Positions 25,107-36,075 of a stretch of DNA of 64,000 nt are shown in pieces. Below the pieces are notes generated by a model. That model had not been told where the DNA came from. It made no database searches and saw only the letters and a program-made list of their open reading frames with translations. The first letter of the stretch is position 1, and each line of letters begins with the position of its first letter. This DNA comes from Niveibacterium terrae (GTDB lineage Bacteria > Pseudomonadota > Gammaproteobacteria > Burkholderiales > Rhodocyclaceae): positions 2,790,001-2,854,000 of the forward strand of contig NZ_CP172404.1 in NCBI RefSeq assembly GCF_048213115.1, given 5' to 3'. Both the position numbers and the translations under genes were made by a program.

Positions 25107-25988
25107 TCAAGCTTTGAAATGACCGGCCAGCCACGCATTGCGGGCATCGCGCGCGTCGGTGAAGAGTTTTTCGAGCGCCGGACCATCACCCTGCGCGAGC
25201 AGCGCGCGAATCCAGGCCAACTCGCTCAGATAGGTATCCAGTTCGGCCTGCAAGGCATGGCGGTTCGCGATGCAGATGTCCCGCCACATCTCCGGGTGGC
25301 TGCTGGCGATCCGCGAGAAATCGCGAAAACCGCTCGCCGCGAAGCTGAACAGCTCGTCGGAATTGGCGCGCTCGGCGATGTCGTGGACGAGCGCGAACGC
25401 GAGCAGATGAGGCAGATGGCTGACCGCCGCGAAAACCCGGTCGTGTTCCTGGGGCGACATCTCGGAGAGCTCGGCGCCGCAAGCGCCCCACGCTTCGCGA
25501 ACCCGGGCGAGCGCCTCCGCCGAATTCTCAACGAGCGGCGTCAGCACGACCTTGCGCCCCTGATACAGATCCGCAGTCGCAGCAGATGCGCCGCTTCGCT
25601 CGGCACCGGCGATCGGGTGAGCCGGGACGATGCGATCGAGATGAGCGCGCAGATGCGTGTAGATGCCTTCGACGATGTCGCGCTTCGTGCTGCCCGCATC
25701 GGTGACCAGGGTCTGGGGTTCCAGATGCGGCGCCATCGCCTCCATCGCGGCCGTCATGCTGCCCACCGGCATCGCCAGCAGCACCAGATCCGCGGCGCGC
25801 AGCGCGTCGGCCCAGCCCTCACTGATGGAATCGATGATGCCCAGGGACAGCGCCTCTTCGAGCGAAGCGCGGCTGCGCCCGAGGCCCACCACTTCGCGGA
25901 CCAGACCCTGCCTTTTCAGAGCCAACGCGAAGGAGCCGCCGATCAGGCCCACTCCGCAGACGACGACGCGACCGAAGGGGGCGCTCAC
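25107..25988 (-). CDS. tyrA: prephenate dehydrogenase
   Basis: 293 residues from a GTG start preceded by GGAAGG. The Rossmann motif is VVVCGVGLIGGSFALAL, followed by TDAGSTKRDIVE and the substrate motif PAHPIAGAERSG with the catalytic His. It oxidises prephenate (or arogenate) on the tyrosine branch. The end has no chorismate mutase or ACT domain, so it is the monofunctional form. A 70-nt gap separates it from pheA. Confidence 0.93.
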   Translation of the reverse strand: MSAPFGRVVVCGVGLIGGSFALALKRQGLVREVVGLGRSRASLEEALSLGIIDSISEGWADALRAADLVLLAMPVGSMTAAMEAMAPHLEPQTLVTDAGSTKRDIVEGIYTHLRAHLDRIVPAHPIAGAERSGASAATADLYQGRKVVLTPLVENSAEALARVREAWGACGAELSEMSPQEHDRVFAAVSHLPHLLAFALVHDIAERANSDELFSFAASGFRDFSRIASSHPEMWRDICIANRHALQAELDTYLSELAWIRALLAQGDGPALEKLFTDARDARNAWLAGHFKA

Positions 25989-26058
25989 CAGCAGGCCTTC
26001 CGGGCAGGCACAGACGACAGATCCGGATCAGAGCTGATCATCACGTTCTCCATCGCGA

Positions 26059-27126
26059 TCACAGTGAGGCCACGGGATAGGATCCCAGCACCTTGACGAA
26101 GGCGGCCCGGTCCTGCAGATCGGCCAGCGCCTTCATGACGGGTTCGTCGTGGCGGTTGCCTTCGACATCGATATAGAAAACGTATTCCCACAACCCGGTC
26201 CGCGAAGGCCGCGATTCGAGCTTGCTCATGCTGACCCCGTGACGGGCGAAGGCTTCGAGCAGGTTGAACACGGCGCCCGGACGGTTGGGTGCCGAGCAGA
26301 CCAGCGAAGTCTTGTCGCGTCCGGTCGAACCGGCATCGTGGCTGCCGATCACGAGGAAGCGGGTCGTGTTGTTCGGGTCGTCTTCGATGTCGGAGGCGAG
26401 GAAGTTCAGCTCGTACAGATTGCCCGCCGCCTCGCCGGCGATCGCCGCGCAGCTGGCATCCTCGGAGGCGAGGCGCGCCGCCTCGGCATTGCTGGCCACC
26501 GCAACCTGGGGCACGCCCGGAGCGTGGCGGGCGATCCAGTCCTGGCACTGGGCCAGGGACTGCGAGTGCGAATAGATCTTCTTGACCTCGCCGACCGACG
26601 CCGCGCGGGTCAGAAAGTGCTGACGGACCCTCAGCTTCACTTCGCCGCAGATCGCCGACGACGAGGCGAGCAGCAGGTCCAGCGTGCGGCCGACCGCCCC
26701 TTCGGTCGAGTTCTCGACCGGCACGATGCCGTAAGCGACGCCTCCCGCTTCGACCGCGTGAAAGACCTCGTCAATCGTCGCCTGGGGCAGGAAGTCGGGC
26801 GCGCCACCGAAGTGCTTGCGCGCCGCCGATTCCGAGAAGGTGCCGGCCGGACCGAGAAAGGCGACTTTGAGCGGATGCTCCAGCGCCAGGCACCAGGACA
26901 TGATCTCGCGGAAGATCCGCTGCACCGCCTCGCCCGACAGCGGGCCGGGGTTCAGCTCGGCGATCTTGCGCAGCACCAGCGCTTCGCGCTCGGGGCGGTA
27001 GATCGGGCCGCGCTTGACCTCGCCGATGCGCTGCGCACACTGGGCACGCTGGTTCAGGCGATCCAGGACCTCGCGGTCCAACCGGTCGATATCGGCACGC
27101 AATCTGGCCAGTTCGTCTTCGCTCAT
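26059..27126 (-). CDS. pheA: bifunctional chorismate mutase / prephenate dehydratase (P-protein)
   Basis: 355 residues. Residues 1-90 form an AroQ chorismate mutase (LARLRADIDRLDREVLDRLN). The dehydratase domain starts at KVAFLGPAGTFSESAA near 90 and contains NNTTRFLVIG, and the C-terminal ACT domain contains GAVFNLLEAF and ESRPSRT for phenylalanine feedback. GGAGG precedes the start. It follows serC by 10 nt. Confidence 0.95.
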   Translation of the reverse strand: MSEDELARLRADIDRLDREVLDRLNQRAQCAQRIGEVKRGPIYRPEREALVLRKIAELNPGPLSGEAVQRIFREIMSWCLALEHPLKVAFLGPAGTFSESAARKHFGGAPDFLPQATIDEVFHAVEAGGVAYGIVPVENSTEGAVGRTLDLLLASSSAICGEVKLRVRQHFLTRAASVGEVKKIYSHSQSLAQCQDWIARHAPGVPQVAVASNAEAARLASEDASCAAIAGEAAGNLYELNFLASDIEDDPNNTTRFLVIGSHDAGSTGRDKTSLVCSAPNRPGAVFNLLEAFARHGVSMSKLESRPSRTGLWEYVFYIDVEGNRHDEPVMKALADLQDRAAFVKVLGSYPVASL

Positions 27127-27136
27127 CCGCCCTCCT

Positions 27137-28245
27137 TCAGGCCTGGGTCTTCTCGAAGTCCTGCAGGTAGTCGACGAGGGCCCGAACTCCCTCTATCGGC
27201 ATCGCGTTGTAGATCGACGCGCGCATTCCGCCAACCGATTTGTGGCCCTTGAGCTGCAGCAATCCACGCTCCGCGGCGCCGGCCAGGAATGCGTCGTTGC
27301 GCGACTCGTCCGCAAGGAAGAAAGGCACATTCATCCGCGAGCGGCAGGCCCGCTCGACATGGGAGATATAGAAGTCGCTCCGATCCAGGGTCTGGTAGAG
27401 GAGTTCGGCCTTCGCGATGTTGCGCCTCTCCATCTCGGCCAGCCCGCCTTGGGCCTTGAGCCACTGGAACACGAGGCCGGCGATGTAGATCGAGTAGGTC
27501 GGCGGCGTATTGAACATCGACGCGTTCTCGGCGACGGTCTTGTAGCGGAAGGCCGACGGGCACAGCGGATGAGCCTGATCGAGCAGATCCTCGCGGATGA
27601 TGACCAAGGTCAGCCCGGCCGGGCCAATGTTCTTCTGGGCTCCGCCGTAGAGCAGGCCGAACTTCGCGACATCGAGCGGCCGCGACAGGATGTGGGACGA
27701 GACATCGACGACCAGCGGCACATGCCCTGCCCCCAGCGCTTCGAGATCAGGCCAGGCGAAGTATTCGACGCCATCGATCGTCTCGTTGCCACACAGGTGC
27801 AGATAGGCCGTATCGGGACGGAGATGCCAGTCGGAGACCGACGGAATCCGCGTGTATTTGCCCTGGGGAGCCTTCGGATTCAGGCTGGTCGCGGCGATAT
27901 GCACATCAGCATAGCGCGAGGCTTCGGTGATCGACTTCGTCGACCACGAACCGGTCTCGACGAAGTCGATCTTCGGGTTCTTGCCGGCCAGGTTCATCGG
28001 CACGATCGCGTTCTCGGCGATCGCCCCGCCCTGCATGAAGAGGATCTTGTAGTTGGCGGGGACCTTGAGCAGCTCGCGCAGATCGGCTTCGGCCTGACCG
28101 ATGATTCCGGAGAAGTCCTTGCCGCGATGGCTCATCTCCATCACCGACATGCCCGCGCCGTGCCATTCGAGCATTTCGTCGGCGGCCTGCTTCAGCACGG
28201 CCTCGGGCAGCGCGGCGGGGCCGGCACCGAAATTCCAGGCTCGCG

Positions 28246-28249
<4 letters not shown>
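27137..28249 (-). CDS. serC: phosphoserine aminotransferase
   Basis: 370 residues. PLP class V aminotransferase of serine synthesis, also used in pyridoxal phosphate synthesis. The opening WNFGAGPAALPEAVL is the SerC signature, GGAIAENAIVPMNL a conserved block, and the PLP lysine lies in YGGAQKNIGPAG near 197. Its ATG overlaps the gyrA stop (ATGA). Confidence 0.97.
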
Positions 28250-30846
<2,597 letters not shown>

Positions 30847-31314
30847 GAGTCGGGCAGCCTGACGCTGAACTGGCGATTTGCCGAATCGGATATGTTAACA
30901 CGCCAGACGCCCGCGCCCTAAGCCCTGAGGGCAATCAGGTCAACAGCGTCGCGCCGGCTTCCTCGCAAAACCGGGCATGCCGGCCCGCAAAGCGATCCTT
31001 GGGCCTCCGCTCAGCCGATCCTCGCCCGCTCGCGTTTAACACTCCGGAAACGATCCCCGGTTACGATTCCCTCGCCCCTGTCGTCTATCCTGCAGGCAGC
31101 GAAAATGTTTCCCGCCCCCGGGAACCTGCGAAGGCGAGGACATTTGCGCACAAGTTGTTGCAGACGAACAACATTGAATTGCTGCTCCGCAGCCGGCTAT
31201 GGCAGACTCGCCTGAAAGGTCACTAGTCATGTCCTCCACCCCCCAACATGTTGCTCAAAGAGGGGAAAATCGGGCCGTCGCGGTTCGCAATCACCACTTT
31301 GCATCGAGGAAATA
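30847..31314. other. intergenic region between divergent gyrA and ompA-like gene
   Basis: 468 bases with no convincing coding sequence. It must hold divergent promoters. On the minus strand TTGACC (30938-30943), 17 nt, then TAGGGC (30915-30920) is a possible gyrA promoter with a weak -10. On the plus strand TTGAAT (31174-31179) with TATGGC 18 nt later is a weak candidate for the ompA-like gene. A Shine-Dalgarno GAGGA precedes the ATG at 31315. Confidence 0.4.
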
Positions 31315-32049
31315 ATGAAAAACGCACATAAATTCCTGACGGTCGTCGCGGCTCTCGGCTTCTGCGTCGCAGCCCACGCTGAACAGCAGGAAATCCGGAT
31401 CAATCCGAACACCAAGACCGTTCCCTACGCCGTCGACCAACGCTCCGTCGTGGTTCGCAGCGCAGCCGGTCTGTGCTGGCGCACCGGCTACTGGACCAAG
31501 GAACTCGCGGCCAGCACGCCCGTCGAAGGCAGCAACCTGCCGGCCGGCTGCTTCTGCGACAAGGACCTGATGCCCAAGGAAGTCTGCGAGCAGCCCGTCG
31601 CTGCCGCCCCCGAAGCGCCGGTCGTCGAAGCACCCAAGCCCGCCGTCTCCGCAGTGAAGCCCGCTGCGGAAAAAGTCACGATCGCTGCTGATGCGCTGTT
31701 CGACTTCGACAAGGCTACGCTGCGCGACGAAGGCAAGACCAAACTGACCGACTTCGCGGCCAAGGCCAAGGAACTCAACATCGAAGTGATCATCGCCGTC
31801 GGCCACACCGATCGCATCGGCTCTGACAAGTACAACCAGTCCCTGTCCGAACGCCGCGCTGCCGCGGTCAAGGAATTCCTGGTCGGTCAGGGCATCGACA
31901 CGAACCGCGTCTACACCGAAGGCAAGGGCAAGACCCAACCGGTCAGCAAGTGCACGGGCCTGGGCAAGGAAAGCGGCAAGAACGCGAAGCTTGTCGAATG
32001 CCTGCAAGCGGACCGTCGCGTCGAAATCGAAGTCATCGGCACCAAGTAA
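31315..32049 (+). CDS. OmpA-family outer-membrane protein (RmpM/class 4-like)
   Basis: 244 residues. A signal peptide ends at AAHA (about 22). The mature N-terminus lacks a beta-barrel but has VVRSAAGLCWRTGYW and a cysteine cluster (CFC, VC), as in Bordetella OmpA and neisserial RmpM-type proteins. A Pro/Ala linker leads to a C-terminal OmpA peptidoglycan-binding domain from about 120, with GHTDRIGSDKYNQSLSERRA carrying the diaminopimelate-binding Asp and Arg. It likely tethers the outer membrane or porins to the cell wall. A strong terminator follows. Confidence 0.92.
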   Translation: MKNAHKFLTVVAALGFCVAAHAEQQEIRINPNTKTVPYAVDQRSVVVRSAAGLCWRTGYWTKELAASTPVEGSNLPAGCFCDKDLMPKEVCEQPVAAAPEAPVVEAPKPAVSAVKPAAEKVTIAADALFDFDKATLRDEGKTKLTDFAAKAKELNIEVIIAVGHTDRIGSDKYNQSLSERRAAAVKEFLVGQGIDTNRVYTEGKGKTQPVSKCTGLGKESGKNAKLVECLQADRRVEIEVIGTK

Positions 32050-32066
32050 TCGCCGATCGGTTCCGG

Positions 32067-32094
32067 AAAGCCCCGCCTTCGCGCGGGGCTTTTT
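32067..32094 (+). terminator. intrinsic terminator of the ompA-like gene
   Basis: AAAGCCCCGC and GCGGGGCTTT pair around CTTCGC, followed by a T-run, 18 nt after the stop codon. Confidence 0.92.
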
Positions 32095-32138
32095 GTTTCC
32101 AGGCGCCCCGCCCGGCTCTTTTTCGGTAAAGTTAGCGG

Positions 32139-32846
32139 ATGGAAGAGAAAACCCTGAACGCCGACGCCGCTGAAGTGCAGAAGTTCAGCGAGCTCGCCCA
32201 TCGCTGGTGGGATCCCGAGTCCGAGTTCCGCCCCCTGCACGAGATCAACCCGCTTCGCCTCGGCTGGATCGATGCGCACAGCCCGGTCGCCGGCCTGCGC
32301 GCCATCGACATCGGCTGCGGCGGCGGCATCCTCGCCGAGAGCCTCGCTGCGCGCGGCGCGGTCGTGACCGGCATCGATCTCTCCGACAAGGCCTTGTCGG
32401 TCGCCCGCCTCCACCTCTACGAGAGCGGACTCTCCGTCGACTACCGGAAGGTCCCGGCCGAGGAGTTCGCCGAACAGCAGGCAGGCCAGTTCGATCTCGT
32501 GACCTGCATGGAGATGCTCGAACACGTCCCCGACCCGGCCAGCACCGTCGCCGCCTGCGCCCGGCTCGCCAAACCCGGCGGTACGGTCTATTTCTCGACG
32601 CTGAACCGCAATCCCAAGGCCTACCTGTATTTGGTCATCGGCGCCGAATACCTGCTCAAGATGCTGCCCCGCGGCACCCACGACTACGCGCGCTTCATCA
32701 AACCCTCCGAGCTCGCCCGCTTCGCCCGCGCCGCCGGCCTCGAATGCGAGGAGCTGATCGGCCTGCACTACAACCCGCTCACGAAGAAGTACTCGCTGGG
32801 CGGCAACACCGACGTCAACTACCTGCTGCGCTGCCGCAAGAAGTGA
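32139..32846 (+). CDS. ubiG: ubiquinone biosynthesis O-methyltransferase UbiG
   Basis: 235 residues. It performs both O-methylations of the ubiquinone ring. The N-terminal block EVQKFSELAHRWWDPESEF is diagnostic, the SAM motif is AIDIGCGGGILAESLA near 55-70, and TCMEMLEHVPDP follows. The stop overlaps the gph start by one base (TGATG), giving a coupled ubiG-gph pair, a common proteobacterial arrangement. Confidence 0.96.
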   Translation: MEEKTLNADAAEVQKFSELAHRWWDPESEFRPLHEINPLRLGWIDAHSPVAGLRAIDIGCGGGILAESLAARGAVVTGIDLSDKALSVARLHLYESGLSVDYRKVPAEEFAEQQAGQFDLVTCMEMLEHVPDPASTVAACARLAKPGGTVYFSTLNRNPKAYLYLVIGAEYLLKMLPRGTHDYARFIKPSELARFARAAGLECEELIGLHYNPLTKKYSLGGNTDVNYLLRCRKK

Positions 32847-33514
32847 TGACTCCGCTCTTCGACTGCATCCTCTTCGACCTGGACGGCACGCTCGCCGATA
32901 CGGCTCCGGATCTGGGGAACGCGCTGAACCGCGTCCTCGTCGAGGAAGGCTGCGCTGCGCTGCCAACGGCGATCACCCGACCGGTCACATCCCAGGGCGT
33001 GCGCGGTCTGCTCCGCGTCGGCTTTGAACTCACGCCGGAAGACTCCCGCTACCGCGAACTCGCCGACCGGCTGCTCGCCCATTACGCCGCGAACATCTGC
33101 GAGGACACACGGCTCTTCGCCGGCATGGACGAGTTGCTCGCCCAGTTCGATGCGCTCGGGCAACGCTGGGGCATTGTCACGAACAAACATGCGCGCTTCA
33201 CCGATCCGCTGGTCGCTGCGTTAGGGCTTGCAGATCGCGCGGCCTGTGTCGTCAGTGGCGACACCGCATCCCGCCCCAAGCCTTTTCCGGACTCGCTGCT
33301 CCACGCCTGCGCGCTGACAGCGAGCGACAATCAGCGCTGCGTCTATGTCGGCGACGACATCCGCGACATCGAGGCCGGCCGCGCCGCATCGATGGGAACC
33401 ATCGCCGCAGCCTGGGGTTATCTGGGCCAGGGGAGCGCGATCGAAGACTGGGGCGCCGACCGGATCGCCGAACGCCCGCAATCGCTGCGCGACGCGCTGG
33501 CTTCGCTCGGCTGA
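32846..33514 (+). CDS. gph: phosphoglycolate phosphatase (HAD family)
   Basis: 222 residues. HAD motif 1 is LFDLDGTLADTAPDL with the nucleophilic Asp at about 10, motif 2 is IVTNKH, motif 3 is SRPKPFPDSL, and motif 4 is GDDIRDIEAG. It removes 2-phosphoglycolate arising from DNA repair or photorespiration-like reactions. Coupling to ubiG supports Gph over other HAD members, although MupP-like activity cannot be ruled out. Confidence 0.9.
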   Translation: MTPLFDCILFDLDGTLADTAPDLGNALNRVLVEEGCAALPTAITRPVTSQGVRGLLRVGFELTPEDSRYRELADRLLAHYAANICEDTRLFAGMDELLAQFDALGQRWGIVTNKHARFTDPLVAALGLADRAACVVSGDTASRPKPFPDSLLHACALTASDNQRCVYVGDDIRDIEAGRAASMGTIAAAWGYLGQGSAIEDWGADRIAERPQSLRDALASLG

Positions 33515-33519
33515 ACTCC

Positions 33520-34581
33520 TCACTCGGCTCCCAGCTGCGCCCCGGCCGAAGCCGGCGAAGTCCGGGCCGAGGCGAACTGCCTCTCCTTCCAGCGCAGGAA
33601 GTTCAGCTCGACAGCGTAGTAGGAGAAGCTTGCCGCTGCGAAGATCGCCATAAGGTTCCACGGCGCCGGCAGGCGGAAGTTGCCATAGATGAACACCTGC
33701 TGCCACAGGTAAAGCGAATAGCTCAAGGCGCCGATCTTCCGGACCGGCGCTGAATTGAGAAGCCGGAAGATCAGCGTCCCTTCTGCGTTCAGCGCGCCAT
33801 GGATCAACAGCACCGCGAGGCCGTTGGCGATCACGCTTCCCGCCAGGCTCCAGAAAAGCGGCCAGGCACTGCTGACCGACAGCGCCAGGAGTCCGGCCAA
33901 CGCGCCCCAGGCGAGATACGCGGCATGCTCCGCGGCGAGCTTCGGCAGCCTGCCGCGTTCGCGCGCCAGCGCATAGAGACAGCCCCAGCCGATCGCATCG
34001 CCGGCGTGCTCGAAACGGCTCCACAGGAAAGCTTCGGGCGAATGCGCCAGAAGCTCGAAGCCACGCAGGCAGGGTGCGGCAAGGCAGAAGGCGATGACGC
34101 AGAAAGTCGCACGCCGCCACCCCGCGAGCACGATCAGCAGCGGCCAGATCAGGTAGAACTGCTCCTCGACCGCCAGCGACCACGAGTGCGCCAGCACCAT
34201 CGAAGTCGGGAAGTAATTGGCGAGAAAACTGGCCGGCCCCGCCAGATCGCGCCAGGACAGGGTCTGCAGGCCCATCAGCATGGCCGCGGCAAGAACGCCC
34301 AGCAACAGGTAGTAAGCGGGCCAGATCCGCAGCGCGCGCCGCAGATAGAAATGGCGAAGGCTGATCTCGCCACGGGCACGGAATTCTCCGCTCAGCAGCG
34401 TCGTGATCAGAAAACCGGAGATCACGAAGAAGATGCGCACTCCGATGTCGCCAAGCAGCTCGCACCGCCACAGATAGTCGAGGGCGGGGATGGTGTGCCC
34501 GCTATGCAGGTGCATCGCGATGACCAGCGTGATCGCCAGTGCGCGCAGTCCGTCGAGTGATGCGATCCGTGCATTCGTCAT
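33520..34581 (-). CDS. acyltransferase 3 family membrane protein (OafA/YrhL-like)
   Basis: 353 residues from ATG 34579-34581. Around ten hydrophobic helices are visible. The start IASLDGLRALAITLVIAMHL carries the R and H pair of the acyltransferase-3 active site, with FFVISGFLIT and YLRRALRIWPAYY following. Members O-acetylate LPS O-antigen, peptidoglycan or exported glycans. The C-terminus has no SGNH domain. It is monocistronic, convergent with gph (5-nt gap), and reads away from the tmRNA gene. The substrate is unknown. Confidence 0.88.
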   Translation of the reverse strand: MTNARIASLDGLRALAITLVIAMHLHSGHTIPALDYLWRCELLGDIGVRIFFVISGFLITTLLSGEFRARGEISLRHFYLRRALRIWPAYYLLLGVLAAAMLMGLQTLSWRDLAGPASFLANYFPTSMVLAHSWSLAVEEQFYLIWPLLIVLAGWRRATFCVIAFCLAAPCLRGFELLAHSPEAFLWSRFEHAGDAIGWGCLYALARERGRLPKLAAEHAAYLAWGALAGLLALSVSSAWPLFWSLAGSVIANGLAVLLIHGALNAEGTLIFRLLNSAPVRKIGALSYSLYLWQQVFIYGNFRLPAPWNLMAIFAAASFSYYAVELNFLRWKERQFASARTSPASAGAQLGAE

Positions 34582-34751
34582 CGGGAGCCCGTCGAGTTCG
34601 TTGCCAGCGCCCACGCCGGGATGCGGCGGGACTCCGAGTCTAAGCTCAGACGAAGGCCTTGCCCCGGCCGGGGAAGCGCTTTCCAGTTCTGACTGTGACC
34701 GGGATAACAGCCCGGCGCAGATGCCGAACTTGCAGGGCCTTACAAACTCTG

Positions 34752-34782
34752 TTGGACGCGCTGGCCACTCTGCCACTACAAT
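34752..34782 (+). promoter_or_regulatory. candidate ssrA promoter
   Basis: TTGGAC (34752-34757) and TACAAT (34777-34782) are separated by 19 nt, a little long. The expected start leaves a leader of roughly 45 nt that would be trimmed from the tmRNA 5' end. Confidence 0.4.
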
Positions 34783-34834
34783 CCACGTCATGGTCCGCTT
34801 GAAACTGCGCGGATCACCCCGATTTCGGTTTCAT

Positions 34835-35195
34835 GGGGGCGACCTGGCTTCGACGTGGGTTGCAAAGCAGCTTGGTGCATACCGAGGCCCAGTTACCTCG
34901 TAAATCCGCTGGAAAACTATACTCGCCAACGACGAGACTTTCGCTCTAGCCGCTTAAGGCTTAGGCCGCTGCACTGACAGGTCACTGGGTCAGGTCGGGC
35001 AACCGACAGCAGCGTCATTTACAGTGACTCGTTTCGCGTCGGGTTACTTGGCGCGAGGCTAAATCCAAGGTGACTCGCTGTCGGTCGGCCTGCCATTCGG
35101 CTAAATCGGCGGTTAAACAAAATTGGATGGCTAAGTATGTAGATCCGGTTGTAGAGGGCTTGCGGACGCGGGTTCGATTCCCGCCGCCTCCACCA
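34835..35195 (+). ncRNA. ssrA: transfer-messenger RNA (tmRNA)
   Basis: 361 nt. The 5' end GGGGGCGACCTGGCTTCGAC and the 3' T-arm GGTTCGATTCCCGCC with CGCCTCC and CCA form the alanine-tRNA-like half; the acceptor arms pair with a single G-U. The tag frame runs from GCC at 34925 to TAA at 34955-34957 and encodes ANDETFALAA, close to other betaproteobacterial tags. It rescues stalled ribosomes and marks the peptide for proteolysis. Confidence 0.97.
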
Positions 35196-35219
35196 AACAT
35201 CCGTTCGTTACGGAGCAAG

Positions 35220-35256
35220 AAGGGCCAGATAACCCCAGGGTTTCTGGCCTTTTTTG
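35220..35256 (+). terminator. intrinsic terminator of ssrA
   Basis: GGCCAGA and TCTGGCC pair, with an inner AACCC/GGGTT stem, followed by six T. It begins about 25 nt after the CCA end of tmRNA. Confidence 0.88.
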
Positions 35257-35301
35257 TATTCGCCGCCGACAAGATCCAGACCTTCACGCCTTGCCACCTT
35301 G

Positions 35302-35898
35302 ATGCCTCAGACCCTGGCCTCCCCCGCCCACAGCGAAGTCGTGATCAAGAAGAGTCGCTTCATCGGCTGCGTCCAGCCGGTGCCCGACCGCGCCCGCGCG
35401 CAGCAGCTCGTCGCCGGGCTGCGCGCCGAGCACCCTGACGCCCGCCACATCTGCTGGGCGCTCTTGGCCGGAGGCGACTCGGCGGCCGTCGACGACGGCG
35501 AGCCGGGCGGCACGGCGGGCCGCCCGATGCTCGAAGTGCTTCGCCATCAGGATCTGGAGGGCGTGCTCGCGACCGTGGTCCGTTACTTCGGCGGCATCAA
35601 GCTCGGCGCAGGAGGCCTCGTTCGCGCTTACACGGACAGCGTCGCCCAGGCCCTGCTCGTCGCGCAGAAAGTGCCCATCGTCAAGCATCTGACACTGGTC
35701 TGCGAAGCGCCCTATGCCTTCGAAGGCCTGCTGCGCCGAGAGATCGAAGCGGCCCAAGGCGATCTCGTCGAAGTGCGCCACGGCATCATCCAGGTCGAGT
35801 TCCGTTTCACCGTCACCGAGGCAGCAGCTGAAAGCCTGAAGGCCCGCCTCGGCGAGTCTGGACAGGGACGGATTGGCTGGGAAAAGACGACGGGCTGA
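35302..35898 (+). CDS. YigZ/IMPACT-family protein
   Basis: 198 residues from ATG 35302. The N-terminal UPF0029 domain has KKSRFIGCVQPV, DDGEPGGTAGRPML, and the family hallmark RYFGGIKLGAGGLVRAYTDS near 95-114. A DUF1949-like ferredoxin fold occupies the C-terminus. Eukaryotic IMPACT regulates Gcn2. The bacterial role is unclear but may involve ribosomes or translation. The frame is open 16 codons upstream without conserved residues. Confidence 0.9.
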   Translation: MPQTLASPAHSEVVIKKSRFIGCVQPVPDRARAQQLVAGLRAEHPDARHICWALLAGGDSAAVDDGEPGGTAGRPMLEVLRHQDLEGVLATVVRYFGGIKLGAGGLVRAYTDSVAQALLVAQKVPIVKHLTLVCEAPYAFEGLLRREIEAAQGDLVEVRHGIIQVEFRFTVTEAAAESLKARLGESGQGRIGWEKTTG

Positions 35899-36075
35899 AG
35901 CCCGGGCGCGCCGCAAACAGGCGCGCGGATTGCGCAGGCGAGGCTCCCCCCTGCAGAGCGCGGCCTCCGCCAGGGTGGCCTCCGAGTCCATTGCCGGGTT
36001 CATCAGCCCATCCTCCGCGGCTTCATCCATACGCCATATGCATGCATAATCATCGCTCGCAACGACGAGACTCCC

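Noticed and set aside
34581..35302. genomic island integrated at ssrA
   Set aside because: The 3' end of tmRNA is followed by its terminator and a core YigZ gene; there is no integrase or duplicated 3' end.
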